A stretch of DNA of 42,146 nucleotides, from contig JAGHQL010000210.1 of NCBI GenBank assembly GCA_020080175.1, positions 1-42,146 of the forward strand. The letters run 5' to 3'. The notes under the pieces were generated by a model that made no database searches, was not told the DNA's origin, and was given only the letters and a program-made list of their open reading frames with translations. Source of the DNA: Glutinoglossum americanum (taxonomy: Eukaryota; Ascomycota; Geoglossomycetes; Geoglossales; Geoglossaceae). The translations under genes were made by a program, and so were the position numbers. This document shows, in pieces, positions 10,338-22,950 of the stretch (position 1 is its first letter; each line of letters begins with the position of its first letter).

Positions 10338-13183
10338 CTAGGAGTGTCCGTTATCTGTATCAGCCCATATACTCTTCGACCGTGCCTCCTCTTCCTGTGC
10401 CGCCTGCCAGTTAGACATAGCCGTCGCCTTGTCATCTGACGGTTCCAACTCTCCTCGATCGGTTTGTCCCGGATAGCTTCTGGGTGGTAATTGCGGACGG
10501 CTACTATGCTGCTCTTGGGGTTCTTTGTTAGACTCCAATCCGTTATCTACGTCATCATCAAGTTCCAAGGAATGGATGAAATCATTCCTAGAATCTTCTA
10601 ATGGAGTTGTCGGCTCCGAATCTGGCGGCGCAGCTACCACGAGTAACCCGTCATCCCCCTCATCAGCTCTATGAAGCTCGCCGGTTTGCCGTGGCGGCAG
10701 GGGTGGTATTGGCACCGGCCTTCGTTCTGTTTCCCCCTCATGCTGTCGTTGAGAAAAGAGAGGGGGCGGCAGAGACTTTCTCTTTGGAACATTCACCGGT
10801 GTTGACTTGTTTCGGTTTCTTTCCGGCGGAGGAAGTGGGACGCCAGGCGGTGGAAGGGGCCGTCCGCGCCCAACCGGTTGAGTAGGTGAACCCTCTTTTG
10901 CCGAATTTGCTACTCCGTCAGTTCCGGTTCTAGGCTCATTGCTACGGCTCAAGACCCCCCATCCCCATTTCTTGGCTGCCGCGGTTGCCGCGGTTGCTGC
11001 GGAACCAATGGAAGCAACAGAATGTCGTTTTTCTGACGGGCTTGCAGAATGGGCAACGGAGAGGGTCGATCCGCTCCTGCTTGGGACATTCCCAAGCGCA
11101 GCGGGATGCTTTTGAGCGTCCAAATTCAAGTCTGAGGGATTAGACGGGGTATGCGGTGGTGCCATTGATAACCCGGCCGCTAGGTCTGTATCAGGATTGT
11201 CTTCCTTCGACGATGCCGAAGAGTAACTACTTCCTTCAGAGATGGTTGTGCTAGCCCTTGACGGCGATCCGACGGGGGAATCCGTAGGTGTGGGAGACTG
11301 AGAGCGGTTTGATATTGCCATCATCACCGTTGCCGCATTCTGACGCTCCCCTTCCTTGCGCTCGCGTACGGCGTCGACATTTGTTGTATCCATGCTGACT
11401 ACCGGAGATGCTGCAGATGTGAAAGATCCCGACCTCATGTGTCTTGGTTTCCCTGCACGCACTCTCGCCTCTATAGCGGATGATATTCCACTCTCTTTGA
11501 CTTGGCTAAGAGAATGCGTCGATGCTATATGTGCCGAAGTAGACATAGGGAGCGCAGGCATACTCATAGACTTCTCTTTCGATCCAAGCACACTAATTCC
11601 AGGCCGTCCCACGCTGCTCTCTATTTCATTCTTCTCCTCATCACCGGTAGCAACATCTCGACTATGCCTCAATTTGTCATTGGCCCAAATTCCCCCTCGG
11701 AAGCGCTGCCGCATCGTATCAGTGAAAGAGATGTCATCCCAATGTGGCAAGACTAGTGTCTCAGCGATGACCTCTCTAATCCTGCTTTCTATTGCCCGGA
11801 GGATGATGTTGTATGTGATCTGTCTCGAGCTCACAATTGGCTCAATGGACAGCTCTATCTTTGGCATCGTCTCAAACGTAATCCATATACGGTTGCTTGG
11901 AGGAGGCTTGAAGCGGACAATAAAGTGTCCTTCAAGTTTCTTGACAACGACTGCCAGGACCAAGTTGACCTCTCGGGCTTTGAAGCGGGAGCCCAGATCA
12001 ATTCGAGCGGTTGCAGCTACCTCAATCCTGAAGTTTCCCGTATAGTTCAAGTCCATTTCGGCGGAAGAGTCCCCATCCACCGTCAGATCCCTCAATCGAG
12101 GATTTGTTATGTAAGGTGCCCCCTCACCCATATAAATCTTCTGCAGTACGATATCAGACAAAAAATTTGGTTTCTTCACCCGTGAAATTTTTTTGGCAAT
12201 CTTCATCCGAACAGCATTCTCGATCTCAGGCGTCTTGTAGAGGGCCAAGAACAGCCTGCCGACCAAACCATTGATCCAGCGAGTTTGTAAATGCTCTTCT
12301 GAGGAATGAAGCCTTTGCACGAGACCGATAATATCCTTCACCTCAAATTGTAGTGGCTTGGGAGTCTCTTCTTTCGACTCATGTGTGTGGTCCTGGTTCT
12401 GAAGTAGCGCAAAGTAGAAATCTTCCTTATCCGAACAATTTTCGGCGAACAAGTAGAACGGTTTTGATACCAAACCGTCCGCCGTAAGTTCACCAACATC
12501 TCCCTTTCTCGTTAGACATATCGCATTGCGCCGAATCCACAGCTCTCCATCAGGTATAGGATCTCCGCCGCCAGTGATACTGACGCTGTGATGAGTTAAC
12601 GAGATAACATGGCGGACTTCGAGCTGTTCCGAGTCATCGTATAGCATCAAGTGACCGTGCCTGCGCTACGTTTTAGCACTGTCCAGTTGAGTGGGGTCCT
12701 TCGACGCGAACCCAGATCAGGAAATAATAACCTTAGAACAACAAAGAACACGTTCCTCGCTCGTTTCGCTCCCTTCGCGGGATCGAGACTCGGCGACTGC
12801 TTCCTGTCGAATATGCTCCGATACATACTCTGGTATACGCTTGGGCTCTCCGGAACCACCGTTCCCACTGGTGTTGTACGTTCTGGAGGCTTCCCGTTTA
12901 TGCCTCCCGGCACATACTCCCTGCATACCGCAAAATAGCCCGCCGCGACATCCGGTTCGTGGCCTCGCGGTCGAGCGAATTTTTCAAAGTCTTCAGTACC
13001 AGACTTTAATATGCTCTCATCGTCACCAGGACGCTGGAGGGAGATTTTTGCATCCTCATCGTCGGCGAGAGTGCGAGTCGGAAAGGCGAAATAAGCATGG
13101 AAGAGGACAAGACAGAGGATAAGCGGAATGAAAGTAAGACCGCCGAAGATGTAAACTACAAGAAACTGGGTGAGAGTCCACAT
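10338..13183 (-). CDS. NVJ2: NVJ2/TEX2-type PH and SMP-domain lipid-transfer protein
   Basis: Orthologue of yeast Nvj2 and metazoan TEX2, ER-anchored proteins that move lipids at membrane contact sites (nucleus-vacuole junction, ER-Golgi). Two exons: 13183-12732 and 12660-10338; 2775 nt, 924 aa. The ATG at 13183 puts a transmembrane anchor at the extreme N terminus (QFLVVYIFGGLTFIPLILCL). A PH-like domain at about residues 125-255 spans the intron (NVFFVVLR, then HGHLMLYDDSEQLEVRHVISL read in two parts; NAICLTRK). An SMP domain follows at about 265-465 (RWINGLVGRLFLALYKTPE, LDLGSRFKAREVNLVLAVVV-like core). The last 450 residues are Ser/Pro-rich and probably disordered, with polyproline stretches (GRPLPPPGVPLPPPE). 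An in-frame GTG lies ten codons upstream but is not a likely eukaryotic start. The gene is called TEX2 in MAT synteny work. Confidence 0.93.
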
Positions 13184-13769
13184 TACACCAGCACTGGGGA
13201 AGAATGTGGACACTCTGCGAAGCTGTAGTGTTTATGAACAGTTGTTCGTTGTCAAAGAGCGCTTCCGCACTTTATGCATTAAACAAGCGGGAATTCCCAG
13301 TTTCTGCATAAAAACATAAAAACGCATGGTGACCTCATCAAATTCTCAGCGCCTCCAACTCAAACCAAACATTTTCTCATCCCACTCTATATTGTAAGGA
13401 CCCCAAGAGAATAATCCGATTGAAGGCTAAAACCAGTAGCATAAGACCCTCTTACCCAAAACACATGGATTCCCGGATGGGATGAACTCTAGATGAATTG
13501 TTTGCCGGATAAAGAACTAACCATTGCTAGAGAATTTCAATTGATCCACTCCCTGTACTGCCTCAAGTGGACTAATCTCTAGTAGGATATTCCCGAGGAA
13601 CTTAAGAGACCCACCACCCCCGCCAGGGGTTGCTATTAAATTTTTAACAATAATCCATCAAAACTCCGCTTTCCATCCTATATAACTAGACCCATGGTGG
13701 ATCGGTAAAATGCACTAGGATACCGGACCTTTTACAGCGCTAATCTAAAACTCTACCTTAAGGAATATA
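13184..13769. promoter_or_regulatory. NVJ2 promoter region and REV3 3' flank
   Basis: 586 bases between the NVJ2-type start and the REV3 stop. The part next to 13184 should hold the NVJ2 promoter. It contains a short AT-rich repeat around 13310-13325 (cataaaaacataaaaacgca). No ORF or RNA gene is supported. Confidence 0.4.
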
Positions 13770-16700
13770 TCACCATACGCTCCAGTCCCCTCTCAATTCT
13801 TCCAGTATCTTCATCACAGGCCGTCCAGATGCTTTTATGCTCCTCAGCTCAGCCATCTGCCTGGTGCGCGAGTAGAATACTGGACAGTCCATGCTATCGC
13901 ACTTCACCTCCTCACTAAATGCCAGACCAGCACAAGAGCGACACACGTTCAACAGATCGACGGCTTTCTTCTCCCTCTTTGTAAGCCTCGTCCTAAGTGT
14001 GAGCATCGACGTCTCGCGACTTCGAACACAGCCATCGCAGATAGCGACTCTAGAATCTTGTCTCTCTCCGCAGACAAAGCAAGACGATGACTTCATATAA
14101 GATTCTATTGTTTTCTTCGAGTTCGCGGCCTCCTGTACACCATCGCCATGGCTGCGGCTTTCTATTCTGCGAATACGTTGAAATTTTGGCATTTCATCGT
14201 ACCATGTCCGGACGTTAGCCCCAACGAGATTGAAGATGCGTTCCAGCGGTGGGATTAAGTTCTTGGAGATATAATACTCAGCATCGAGTTCAATATGACT
14301 GACCAGTTCGTATATCAGCAGGACGGCCTAACAAATATCATAAGGCTAGAGCTACCCACTTATTCTTCAGCAGGGTCTCCGGAGAAACACAACGGTCAAT
14401 AAGCCTAGCCCCCGGAGCGCCAGTGACAACGACATATGGAACCCGTTCTCCATACTGCGGTTCAGCCCTCGGATCCTCCTTCATCTTTCTCGTGCTGATC
14501 AGAGCACCTGGCGGAGGCGGGCCCTTTTCGCTGTACGTGCCCAACCTAACCTCTCTAGCAAAACAGAAGTCCTGCACAGATACTTTCCCCTTCATAATCT
14601 TGCTGCATTGTCGCTGAAAATATTCTTTTACCTGGCTAAGATCTGACGTCTGAAACAAGATCCTCAGGGCCTTCTCCTCGATCTTTTGCTCCGCCGGTGT
14701 CCCATCTCGGCGAACCGTTTCAGTGCCTTTTGCCTCGAATTCAGGCTCTTTCTGACCCTTGTGCTCATACTTGAAGCCTATGTAACGCTTCTTTGCCAAT
14801 AGGACACAAGGGAAATATACCTTTTCAAACTTGAGCTTTACCGGCCGAGGATTTATATTAGTGACCGCATTCGCAATCTCTTCGCCAATATCGAACGCTT
14901 CATCTTTCGTGCGACCTTTTAGGTGAATAAAGATACTGTCTGTATCGCCATACACTACTTCTGCGCCCCATCGTTCCACCGAATGGATAAAGGCTATAGC
15001 CTTTTCCAACGTCTCTCGGCCACTCTGGACAATGCTGTCTGCAATCTCTGAACAAGGCATACGGCCAGAAAAAGATGCTGAAGTGTACCCATAGGTAACA
15101 TTAGCCAGCAGCTTCAACGCCAACTGCCGGTTGTTGAGCAGTCGTTGCAAAGTCCTATCGTCTTTATCCGTCTTCATGCCGCTCTTCACCATCACCCGAG
15201 TCTCAAGGATCTCGCCCAGCATCTTGGCCAAAAGAGACTTGCGGATTTCTTGTTTAACATACATGATACCATTCGGGGCAACTAAAGCGGGTTAGAGGGA
15301 TCTGAACAAAGAGTCAGTGCAACTTACCATTTATTTGGTCCCTGAACAACCCTAGGAGTCCCAGCTTTCTCTCATAATTCGTGAATCCCATTTTGTTCTG
15401 GCCTTTCCAACTCACCACTCTCCCCAAGAACGTAGAGTAGCAATAATTATAGGCGATCATTATGCTAGGGTACAGGGACTGAAAATCCAATACAAGCACC
15501 GGGCTGGTGTAGAAAGCGCTTTGAGGTTCCATGACCAGGGGTAGACATTCCAAAGCATTCTGGCCGCCCACTTGCTTCCGACTTGGCGAAGGGAGTATAA
15601 AGTTCTCCGGCTTTGCAAGGCGAAACATGATTGACTCGACTTTAAATTGCGAGCCTCTTGAGATAACCGAAAAGAAATCAACACCAAGTATGCGGGCCTG
15701 CTCGCTAGTTCGGGGGATAAGTTCGTTTCGGTCGAGAATCTCGAGATTCAGTCGCACACGAGAGACATAATAGTCTATGCACTTCGCAAGATCTTGCCCT
15801 TTCCCGTTCTGGTACCAGGCCGTCAAATCCCCATGTGGATAGTGCGGGATCCTCCTATGCAAGAGGTGGAATACAACATTCTCCAACGTATACTGCAACA
15901 GGTGCAATTCACTTTGAACCATCCGCCAGATGTTTAGCAAGTGTCTTCCCGTTACCACATTGGCCTGGCCATGGGAAATTTCCCAACTAGTCATTTGTGG
16001 TTTGGATCGGCCACTGAGATGGGATACCGTCCGCGATAGTTCGTCGCTGAGGTTATAGTCGTACTTATGCCCAGCGCGCTCCATCAGATAACCCCAAGAT
16101 CCTCTATAAACTTCATAGCCAGCCAAAATGTCAGGGTCGTAGAACCGAACAACATCTACAACTCTATTGATAAGATCCAACTCTGTTGGCTCTTCTTCGA
16201 CGCGTACAGCAACCTGTTTTGATATTTTTTTGGCCAGGCCATCTTCACAAGAGAGGGCGATAATGCCGATGTGAGTCCCCTCGTTGATGCCATTGCTCTC
16301 CAAACCCTCCTCGTCGGACTGCAGACACCAGAAAACACACGAGACTTCGTCCTGTTCTGGATCTGGTGCTAGGTTTCCCCTCGTATTAACATGGATCTCT
16401 AGACTCATGATGCTCATATACTGCGTCTCGTGTCGAACACTGGTTGTTTCTTGTTTCTGAGAATACATGAAGCCATGCCGGTTCTTCTGGGTCGGACCGT
16501 CGATTTGTGATAGCTCACCTCCTTTAGAACGGTTCTTCTCGCCTGTGCCAATCTCTGGGGATTCATTTCCTCGCCTTAACCATTCTTTAACTTCCCCTCG
16601 GCTCGGTGGCATCTCGCTGATTTCCCAACTCCGCAACCTACAAGCTCGCCTTCTATACTGGAGAACTTTCTCTTCCTTGGTTTTGTCAAATCTAGACCCA

Positions 16701-19094
16701 ATCCTCTCGATTGTTGAGTCAAAAGGGCCTCCAGTGTTGAATTCCGGTAGAAATGGTGCAGTGTCGCTCTCAAGCTTAAACTCCCTTCCAGCATATTCTC
16801 TTGGCCGATCCGGGACATCCTTCTCATTGCTGTAGTAGGGGTCCCGGTAGATGACTTGAGGCAACTCGAAGTCCCCCATCGTGGATAGCAGAGAGGCCCC
16901 GTCTGGGGGAGCAAGCGTGAAGAGCAAAGTCTGGGTTTCAGTTGGGATATTGAAAGACAAGTGAATGCTCTTAGCCACATGAAACATCTCGGTGCTTGTA
17001 CCTGTCTCACGCCCCGAAGATGCTACGGAATTCGAGCTGAAATCTAGTGATACGCGCGCTTTTGCCCCGGAGTCCGCGGACTCTAACGAAACTTCCCCAC
17101 TAATAAGCGACTTTAGGCCCTCCTGAGCGGCATCACTGTGCTGGCTTAGCCTTTGAATGGTACCCAGGTCATTTGGATCCTTGACCACAGGATATGGGAG
17201 TGCTCTATTCCCGCTAGCGCTGTTGGCCCTAGAAGCTCCACCGATCCGTTGGGAGCGCTGCGAGCTCAGAAACGGATCTGGCGTAAAAACATTATTGGCA
17301 GATGGTTTCCCTCCTTGCAGGCCTTTGTTATTGCCACTAGTCGGTTTGGCGTGCTGGGCGAAAGGGAGTAACTTGTCCTCTACAGTCTCTGCCCCGGTGC
17401 TAGTTGTAATTTCACCCCTAGGACGGTATGATCCCGTATTGTGGAATACCTTTCTCCGCTTGCTCGGGGGTAGTGTAAGGGGTTCCCTCATTGACTGCAG
17501 TGCTGTTTTGCTTGCTGAAGTTATATCGCTCGCAAATTCTGGCAAAACGTCGAAGTCGTCTTCGCTAATGTGATTGAAATCGTTGATATCTCGGATCCCA
17601 AGTCGCGCTAATTCGTTCGGGGATGTGCGATTTAGAACCGCATTCGGGGCGGGCTGAGCTCCATCTCTGTGTTCACCTCTAGAAGAAAGATAGGAGTGAT
17701 CACCTTTGATCGCTATGTCTTCTTCCTCGGGCTTTGTTTGTTGACCTCCATGTATCCTTTGGGATAGCAGATCTAATTCTTTCGCTAAGCCTTCATCAGA
17801 ATCGTATGGATAATCTTCCTCCTCCATAGTATATATTCTGGTTTCGTTAACCTCCACATCTCCTGTCTCGCCATCTATCGTAGCCCTAAGATTTGCTTGA
17901 TACCATTCGCAGGACTTGGCCTGTTCTTCCCCAAGTTCATCGGGGTAGAAATCCTCAACGCTGCTATACACAGATCTAACAATTGCTTCGGCAGGATCTG
18001 CCTTGACAAAGGTGTCGAAGGATACTTCCTGTTCGCCATTTTTAGATCTCTCATCTGTGGTGAGAGCATCAATCATTCCCGTATACTCGTCTTCGTGAAT
18101 CCAGCCACTTTTCTGTGAGCTTCTCGGTTCTGCGGACATCGAAACCAAAGCATCCAGCGGAAACGGACTGCTGTCAGGATCTGCAGCTGGGTTCATAGCT
18201 TTTCGCCTACGTGCCTCATCTTCCCATAGCCCTGCCATACTTGGAACTAGCTTCACATCCGGCGGCAAAGGATTTGTCATTTCTGTGAAATCATGATGAA
18301 TAGGCCGGGGCTCGACGTCTCTCCGGTTTAGTATGTCCTGTGCACAGATATCCACCTCTAGAGAGCAGTGGCTCTGTCTTTGAAAACTGTTCTCATCAGA
18401 GATCATCTGGGGTGTGATGGACTGGCTATGCCACAAATGCGCCGGGCTATTGATTTCCTCGTAGTCCGGAACTGGGTTTCTAAATTTTACCTTCCCACAA
18501 TCGATGTAACCGCAACCATAAAGATTATAGTCACACATCCATTGAAGAAGGTATTGTAGGTGGCTTTCGTAGGGCTGGAACACTGTTTTCATGATTGAGC
18601 CCTGCTGCAAGAGGTCCACGAGCCGTGTCATATGACGGGGATTAAAGATGTAAATTTTGAGAAAATAGGTATGCCCCACATGGTAGCCGTAGAAAGGAAC
18701 ACCCTTGACTGGTGTGATACGTGCGACAAATTTCGAGTCATTCTTATTTCGCCGAAAACTGACAGAAAGTGCATGGTCAATGGAGAGGTGAAGTCGGTGG
18801 ATATAGGGATTTACTAGAATCGTTAGAAGTCCATCTGCGTCAGCGGACTTCATATCGCATACCTTTTTCAGGGTCCAATTTTCCGTGGTATTGAATAAAC
18901 ACATAAGGGAATGCGCCATGAATATGCGCACATACTTTCTGGCCAGTTTCTGTCGCGCCAAAAACACGTATCACTGGAACTTCCGGTACAACGTCCTTAC
19001 TGATCCCATCCCCCCGGAATATTTGAGGATCGAAATGAGATGGTACGGCCTGGTAGTGGTCGATGCAGTTCAGACGCATGCGAAACTGCGCCAT
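13770..19094 (-). CDS. REV3: REV3, catalytic subunit of DNA polymerase zeta
   Basis: B-family translesion DNA polymerase, extender in error-prone lesion bypass with Rev7, Rev1 and Pol31/Pol32; nuclear. Exons: 19094-18863, 18813-15328, 15281-14360 and 14298-13770; 5169 nt, 1722 aa. The ATG gives MAQFRMRLNCIDHYQAVPSH, the conserved Rev3 N terminus. Motif A (DFQSLYPSIMIAYNY) is near residue 1187, motif B (KLLANVTYGYTSASFSG) near 1297 and motif C (YGDTDSIF) near 1350, so the polymerase centre is intact. The exonuclease I position reads LSLEIHVNTRG instead of the D-I-E of proofreading enzymes, normal for Rev3. Two Cys clusters close the protein: CysA CFVCGERQDSRVAICDGC near 1619 and CysB (C-x2-C ... 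C-x4-C) near 1669, the latter the Fe-S/Pol31-binding module. A long, probably disordered insert fills about residues 250-800. Divergent from SLU7 across 333 bases. Confidence 0.96.
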
Positions 19095-19427
19095 CAATGC
19101 GATTACCTCGGGCAAGACCGTAAGATTACCATACTTGCGAGAGGGAAATTGCAACTATTGAAAAGAAATCAGAGTCAAGATAGCAAGGCGTGTGCGCGAG
19201 TAGAAGTGAAGTGAAATAGGCAGCATAAGTACAATATTACTCGCATCTGAAGAGCGATCAAAACACGAGATCAAGTGATTGGCAGGTTTGCAGGGATGAC
19301 GCGATATGTCGTGCATGAGGCTCAAAGCTTGTCCAACAATCACGTGAGATGTACTGGATCGAACCGTCTGTTGCAGCTTGACAATAGGGCGGTCCCCAGA
19401 CTCCTGCTCGCCACCTACATCACCACC
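19095..19427. promoter_or_regulatory. Shared REV3-SLU7 intergenic promoter
   Basis: 333 bases between two divergent start codons (REV3 ATG at 19094, minus; SLU7 ATG at 19428, plus). It must contain both 5' UTRs and promoters. No classical TATA box stands out. The context before the SLU7 start, caccaccATG, is a good Kozak-like sequence. Confidence 0.6.
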
Positions 19428-20888
19428 ATGCCTCCTCCACGGAAACCCGCCGACGTATCGGCCACCTCGAAAGAACGCAATGAATATATCCCATCCTTCA
19501 TCTCCAAAAAGCCATTTTACGTTGACGATGACTCTTCCACCTCAGACTATCTTGAACATCAGCGACTCCAGAAGGCTGCCGCTGACAACTCTGCATGGTA
19601 TGAACGCGGCCAAAAACTCGGCCCCGCTGCGACCAAGTTTCGCAAGGGTGCATGTGAGAACTGCGGCGCCATGACACATAAGACTAAGGAGTGCCTTAAT
19701 CGACCTAGAAAACTAGGTGCAAAGTGGACTGGAAAGGACATTCAAGCGGATGAGGTTGTGCAGAATGTGCAATTGGGATGGGATGCAAAGAGAGATCGAT
19801 GGAATGGGTATGAAGCAACGGAGTACAAGAGCGTTATCGAAGAATATGGGCGTTTAGAAGAGCTGAGGAAGCAAGCCCGAGAAGAAAGCAGGGAGAAAAT
19901 GAAGAGTGGTGATGGGGGCGATGATGAAGATGGCAATGTGGAAGAGGCTAAATATGCGGAAGAATCAGATATGGGGAGGCAACAGAGTACCGCAACTCGG
20001 AACTTAAGAATCCGTGAAGATACCGCCAAATACCTCCTTAATTTGGACCTCGACTCGGCGAAGTATGACCCCAAGACTAGGTCTATGGTGGACAGCGGTG
20101 CCACCGCTGATCTAGCTGCTGCCCTCGTCGCGGAGGATAACTTCATGCGAGCATCTGGTGATGCTGCGGAGTTTGAGAGGGCGCAGAAGTACGCATGGGA
20201 GTCACAGGAGCGTGGGGAAGCTGCGAAGCAGCATTTGCAAGCAAACCCGACTGAAGGCGAGTTCTACCGGCGAAAGGATCAAGAGGAAGCCGCTGCCAAG
20301 CGCGAAGCACAACGTAAAGCGCTTTTAGAAAAGTATGGGGGGGAGAACCACCTGATGCCAGCACCCCTGCGCGACGCGACGGTCACCGAGAATGAGCGGT
20401 ACGTGGAGTACGACTCGTCAGGGGCAATTAAAGGACAGCCGAAAACCGTTGCAAAGTCAAAATACCAAGAGGACAAATTCATCAACAACCATAAGTCGGT
20501 GTGGGGGAGCTGGTGGTCGAATTTTAAGTGGGGGTATGCATGCTGTCACTCCGTCGTCAAGAATAGCTACTGCACTGGGGAAGACGGTATCAGAGCTTTC
20601 GAGGAAGCGGATAAGATGCGAAATGCTACAGTACTAGTAGAAGAGACGAAGGAGATTGAGTGGCGGGGAAATAGAAGTACAGAAGATAAGAAAGGAGCTG
20701 AAGAGAAAGATGTGGCTGAGAATAACGGAGTTGACGCCAACCCTGAGAATATAGCAAAGAAGAGGACATTAGAAGAAATGAAAGGCGGTGTCACCGAGGA
20801 GGAGCTCGATGCTTATCGCCGGAAACGGACGATGGCCGAAGATCCAATGGCGAAATTTCTGAGCAATGACGAAGTCACTCCTTTGTGA
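19428..20888 (+). CDS. SLU7: SLU7 pre-mRNA splicing factor
   Basis: Second-step splicing factor that helps 3' splice-site choice in the spliceosome (with Prp18); nuclear. Intronless, 486 aa. The start [20 protein letters not shown] agrees with the family; an open frame upstream lacks a suitable ATG. The conserved [14 protein letters not shown] segment is near residue 21. The CCHC zinc knuckle [14 protein letters not shown] uses C76, C79, H84 and C89. Further family blocks are [47 protein letters not shown] and [20 protein letters not shown], all intact. An acidic region ([13 protein letters not shown]) sits near residue 165. The gene stands out as intronless among intron-rich neighbours. Confidence 0.97.
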   Translation: MPPPRKPADVSATSKERNEYIPSFISKKPFYVDDDSSTSDYLEHQRLQKAAADNSAWYERGQKLGPAATKFRKGACENCGAMTHKTKECLNRPRKLGAKWTGKDIQADEVVQNVQLGWDAKRDRWNGYEATEYKSVIEEYGRLEELRKQAREESREKMKSGDGGDDEDGNVEEAKYAEESDMGRQQSTATRNLRIREDTAKYLLNLDLDSAKYDPKTRSMVDSGATADLAAALVAEDNFMRASGDAAEFERAQKYAWESQERGEAAKQHLQANPTEGEFYRRKDQEEAAAKREAQRKALLEKYGGENHLMPAPLRDATVTENERYVEYDSSGAIKGQPKTVAKSKYQEDKFINNHKSVWGSWWSNFKWGYACCHSVVKNSYCTGEDGIRAFEEADKMRNATVLVEETKEIEWRGNRSTEDKKGAEEKDVAENNGVDANPENIAKKRTLEEMKGGVTEEELDAYRRKRTMAEDPMAKFLSNDEVTPL

Positions 20889-21089
20889 GGAGCCGTTTCC
20901 ATATCTTCATAGTTCATTCATACATAGCTGGCGTTCGGAATGCATTCTACGGTTGCATGTATATCAAAATCTTAGCGTTAAGATAGTTTAGTATTTTAAC
21001 GCTTCTACGAAAGACGCCTATTGCAAACGTTCGATTTTACAATCCCATCACAGTTGGCAATGTAATCTTTAGTGATATAGATTCCATCT
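20889..21089. other. Convergent 3' flanks of SLU7 and RPS9
   Basis: 201 bases between two convergent stop codons. AT-rich, consistent with two 3' UTRs; no gene. Confidence 0.6.
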
Positions 21090-21994
21090 CTACTCCTCAT
21101 CCTCATCCTCAGCCTCATCTCCACCCTTCTCGGCGGCCTTGGCCTTCTTTCTCCTCACACGTCCAGGGCGTCCGCCACCGAATGGAGAGGTCAGAGCAAA
21201 GTCGATGTGTTTCTGGGAATCAAGACGGACGACAAAGGAGGGGACGTTGACGATTTGTTTGCCGACACTATAACTCCCAGCACCGTGTTAAAGCATGGAC
21301 CTAACAGTAGCACGGGTATAGTGCACAATAATTAAGTAAGTACTCACCGGATATGACGTTGCTTGATCAATACACGGGCATGATGGATACTCTTTGCCAG
21401 CCCGAGCTTATAAACGCAGGTCTGAAGTCGACGCTCCAGGAAGTCCTCGACCTTAAGAGCAAGCACGTAATCGAGTTTCATACGAGATTCGTCCAACACA
21501 CCAACGCGGACGAGGCGGCGAATGAGAGCATTGCCTTCGAAGAGTCGTTTGGGGTCTTTCTCATCCATAGTAAGAAGTTGACTAGATATACATCAGATAA
21601 GTTCTGAACAATAGGCTTTGTCCCTATATGAAAATTCATACCGAGCCGCACGACGGATTTTAGAGAGTGTAAGCTGGACACGCCACACTTCGCGCTTGTT
21701 GCGGAGACCGTATTCACCAACAATCTTCAATTCAGAGTCACTATCGCGAGAAGGCTAGTTAGTCTAAAGCACTCGACATAAGCAGAGACAAGCTCGTGCT
21801 CAGTGGCCGTGGACAACTAACAGGCGGGCTGACTCGAAAGCTGGAAGAGCGATTAGTTGCTGGCCTTTCAATCGGTCATAGGATCGAAGCAATACTTACG
21901 ACGAGTAGGGACCTTGTAGGTCTTGGAGTAAGAACGACTACAAAATAAGTTAGTATAGACCGATGGTGCTGGGACGTTAAGCTTACGGCGCCAT
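21090..21994 (-). CDS. RPS9: 40S ribosomal protein S9 (uS4 family)
   Basis: Small-subunit protein that binds 18S rRNA and takes part in early 40S assembly and decoding fidelity. Six exons: 21994-21987 (8 nt), 21937-21900, 21840-21822 (19 nt), 21740-21642, 21581-21348 and 21267-21090; 576 nt, 191 aa. Reading across junctions gives [20 protein letters not shown] then [20 protein letters not shown], the canonical uS4 eukaryotic N terminus. The S4 RNA-binding domain is [20 protein letters not shown] onward, and the C terminus is the usual basic-then-acidic tail ([14 protein letters not shown]...EDEDEE). The two micro-exons were placed by phase and conservation. Divergent from RPL21 across 236 bases. 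In MAT synteny papers this gene is called S4-9. Confidence 0.96.
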
Positions 21995-22230
21995 CGTTAC
22001 GATTCGGTTCTGCGCTCAGTTGTCGTAAGGTGAACTGGCGCGGGTGTTGTCCGTCGGAAGCTGATGAGATGTGGGTGCTAAGACTCGCTTAATTATGACT
22101 GCCTCTCAAGATCTAGGGCTCTGCCCACTTGAGCCTCAACACAACCTGAAGCGACCACTAAACAAAAGTCCAAATTTGGGAAGTACCAACATACGACAAA
22201 CGCAAAACTATTTCGACCTAAAACTTCAAA
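21995..22230. promoter_or_regulatory. Bidirectional promoter of RPS9 and RPL21
   Basis: 236 bases separate the RPS9 ATG (minus, 21994) from the RPL21 ATG (plus, 22231). Two highly expressed ribosomal protein genes must share this space, so co-regulation is likely. I cannot assign a specific ribosomal-protein promoter motif. Confidence 0.7.
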
Positions 22231-22950
22231 ATGGGCCATTCAGCAGGTCTAAGGGCTGGCACTCGCGTATGTTTATGTCTCGGAAAAAACGATGTCCATT
22301 TAGCTCGGGGCTTACAAGATCGATAGTATGCCTTCTCGCGCGACTTCAAGAAGAAGGGCATGATCCCGCTCTCAACCTATCTCAGACTATATCGGTATAT
22401 AACGGCAGTATGCAGAAATTTAAACTACAAGGTGGACTAACTTTTATAATAGTGTTGGCGACATTGTGGACATAAAAGCGAACGGAGCAGTACAGAAAGG
22501 GTCTGTAACTCCAATTCCAATTTTTGCTGCAACGCACTTTATCCTAGGCCTGAAATTCTGTGCCCCCTATAGAGGAGTTTAAGATGCAAAAATATGAACC
22601 TGTTGCTAACTCGGAACAGCATGCCTTACAAAGTTTACCACGGAAAGACCGGCGTCATCTACAACGTCACCAAGAGCGCAGTCGGAGTCATCATTTACAA
22701 GAAAGTGGGCAACCGGTACATTGAGAAGCGCATCAATGTCCGCATTGAGCACGTCTCGCACTCACGGTCTCGGGATGAGTTCGTTCGACGTGTTAAGGAG
22801 AACGCCGAAAAGAAGCGGAAGGCAAAGGCCGATGGTACACACATTCATCTCAAACGACAACCCGCTATGCCACGAGGGGAGCATACTGTCAGTATGAAGG
22901 GCAATTTGCCGGAGACGATCACACCAGTTCCGTACGAGACCACGATCTAA
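22231..22950 (+). CDS. RPL21: 60S ribosomal protein L21 (eL21)
   Basis: Large-subunit ribosomal protein. Four exons: 22231-22266, 22327-22394, 22453-22500 and 22620-22950; 483 nt, 160 aa. Joined reading gives MGHSAGLRAGTRYAFSRDFK, KKGMIPLSTYLRLYRVGDIV, DIKANGAVQKGMPYKVYHGK, then the GNRYIEKRINVRIEHV core and the C terminus ETITPVPYETTI, all typical of fungal eL21. The intron before the last exon has a textbook gctaac branch site shortly before its acceptor. Named L21e in descriptions of the MAT-flanking block. Confidence 0.97.

Noticed and set aside
11356-12045. Plus-strand 229-codon frame
   Set aside because: Antisense to the conserved SMP and tail region of the NVJ2-type gene; no family signal of its own.
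12647-12650. Separate 188-aa and 770-aa minus-strand genes overlapping by four bases
   Set aside because: They are one NVJ2-type gene: a 71-nt intron (12661-12731) joins the membrane anchor and the first PH strands to the rest, in frame.
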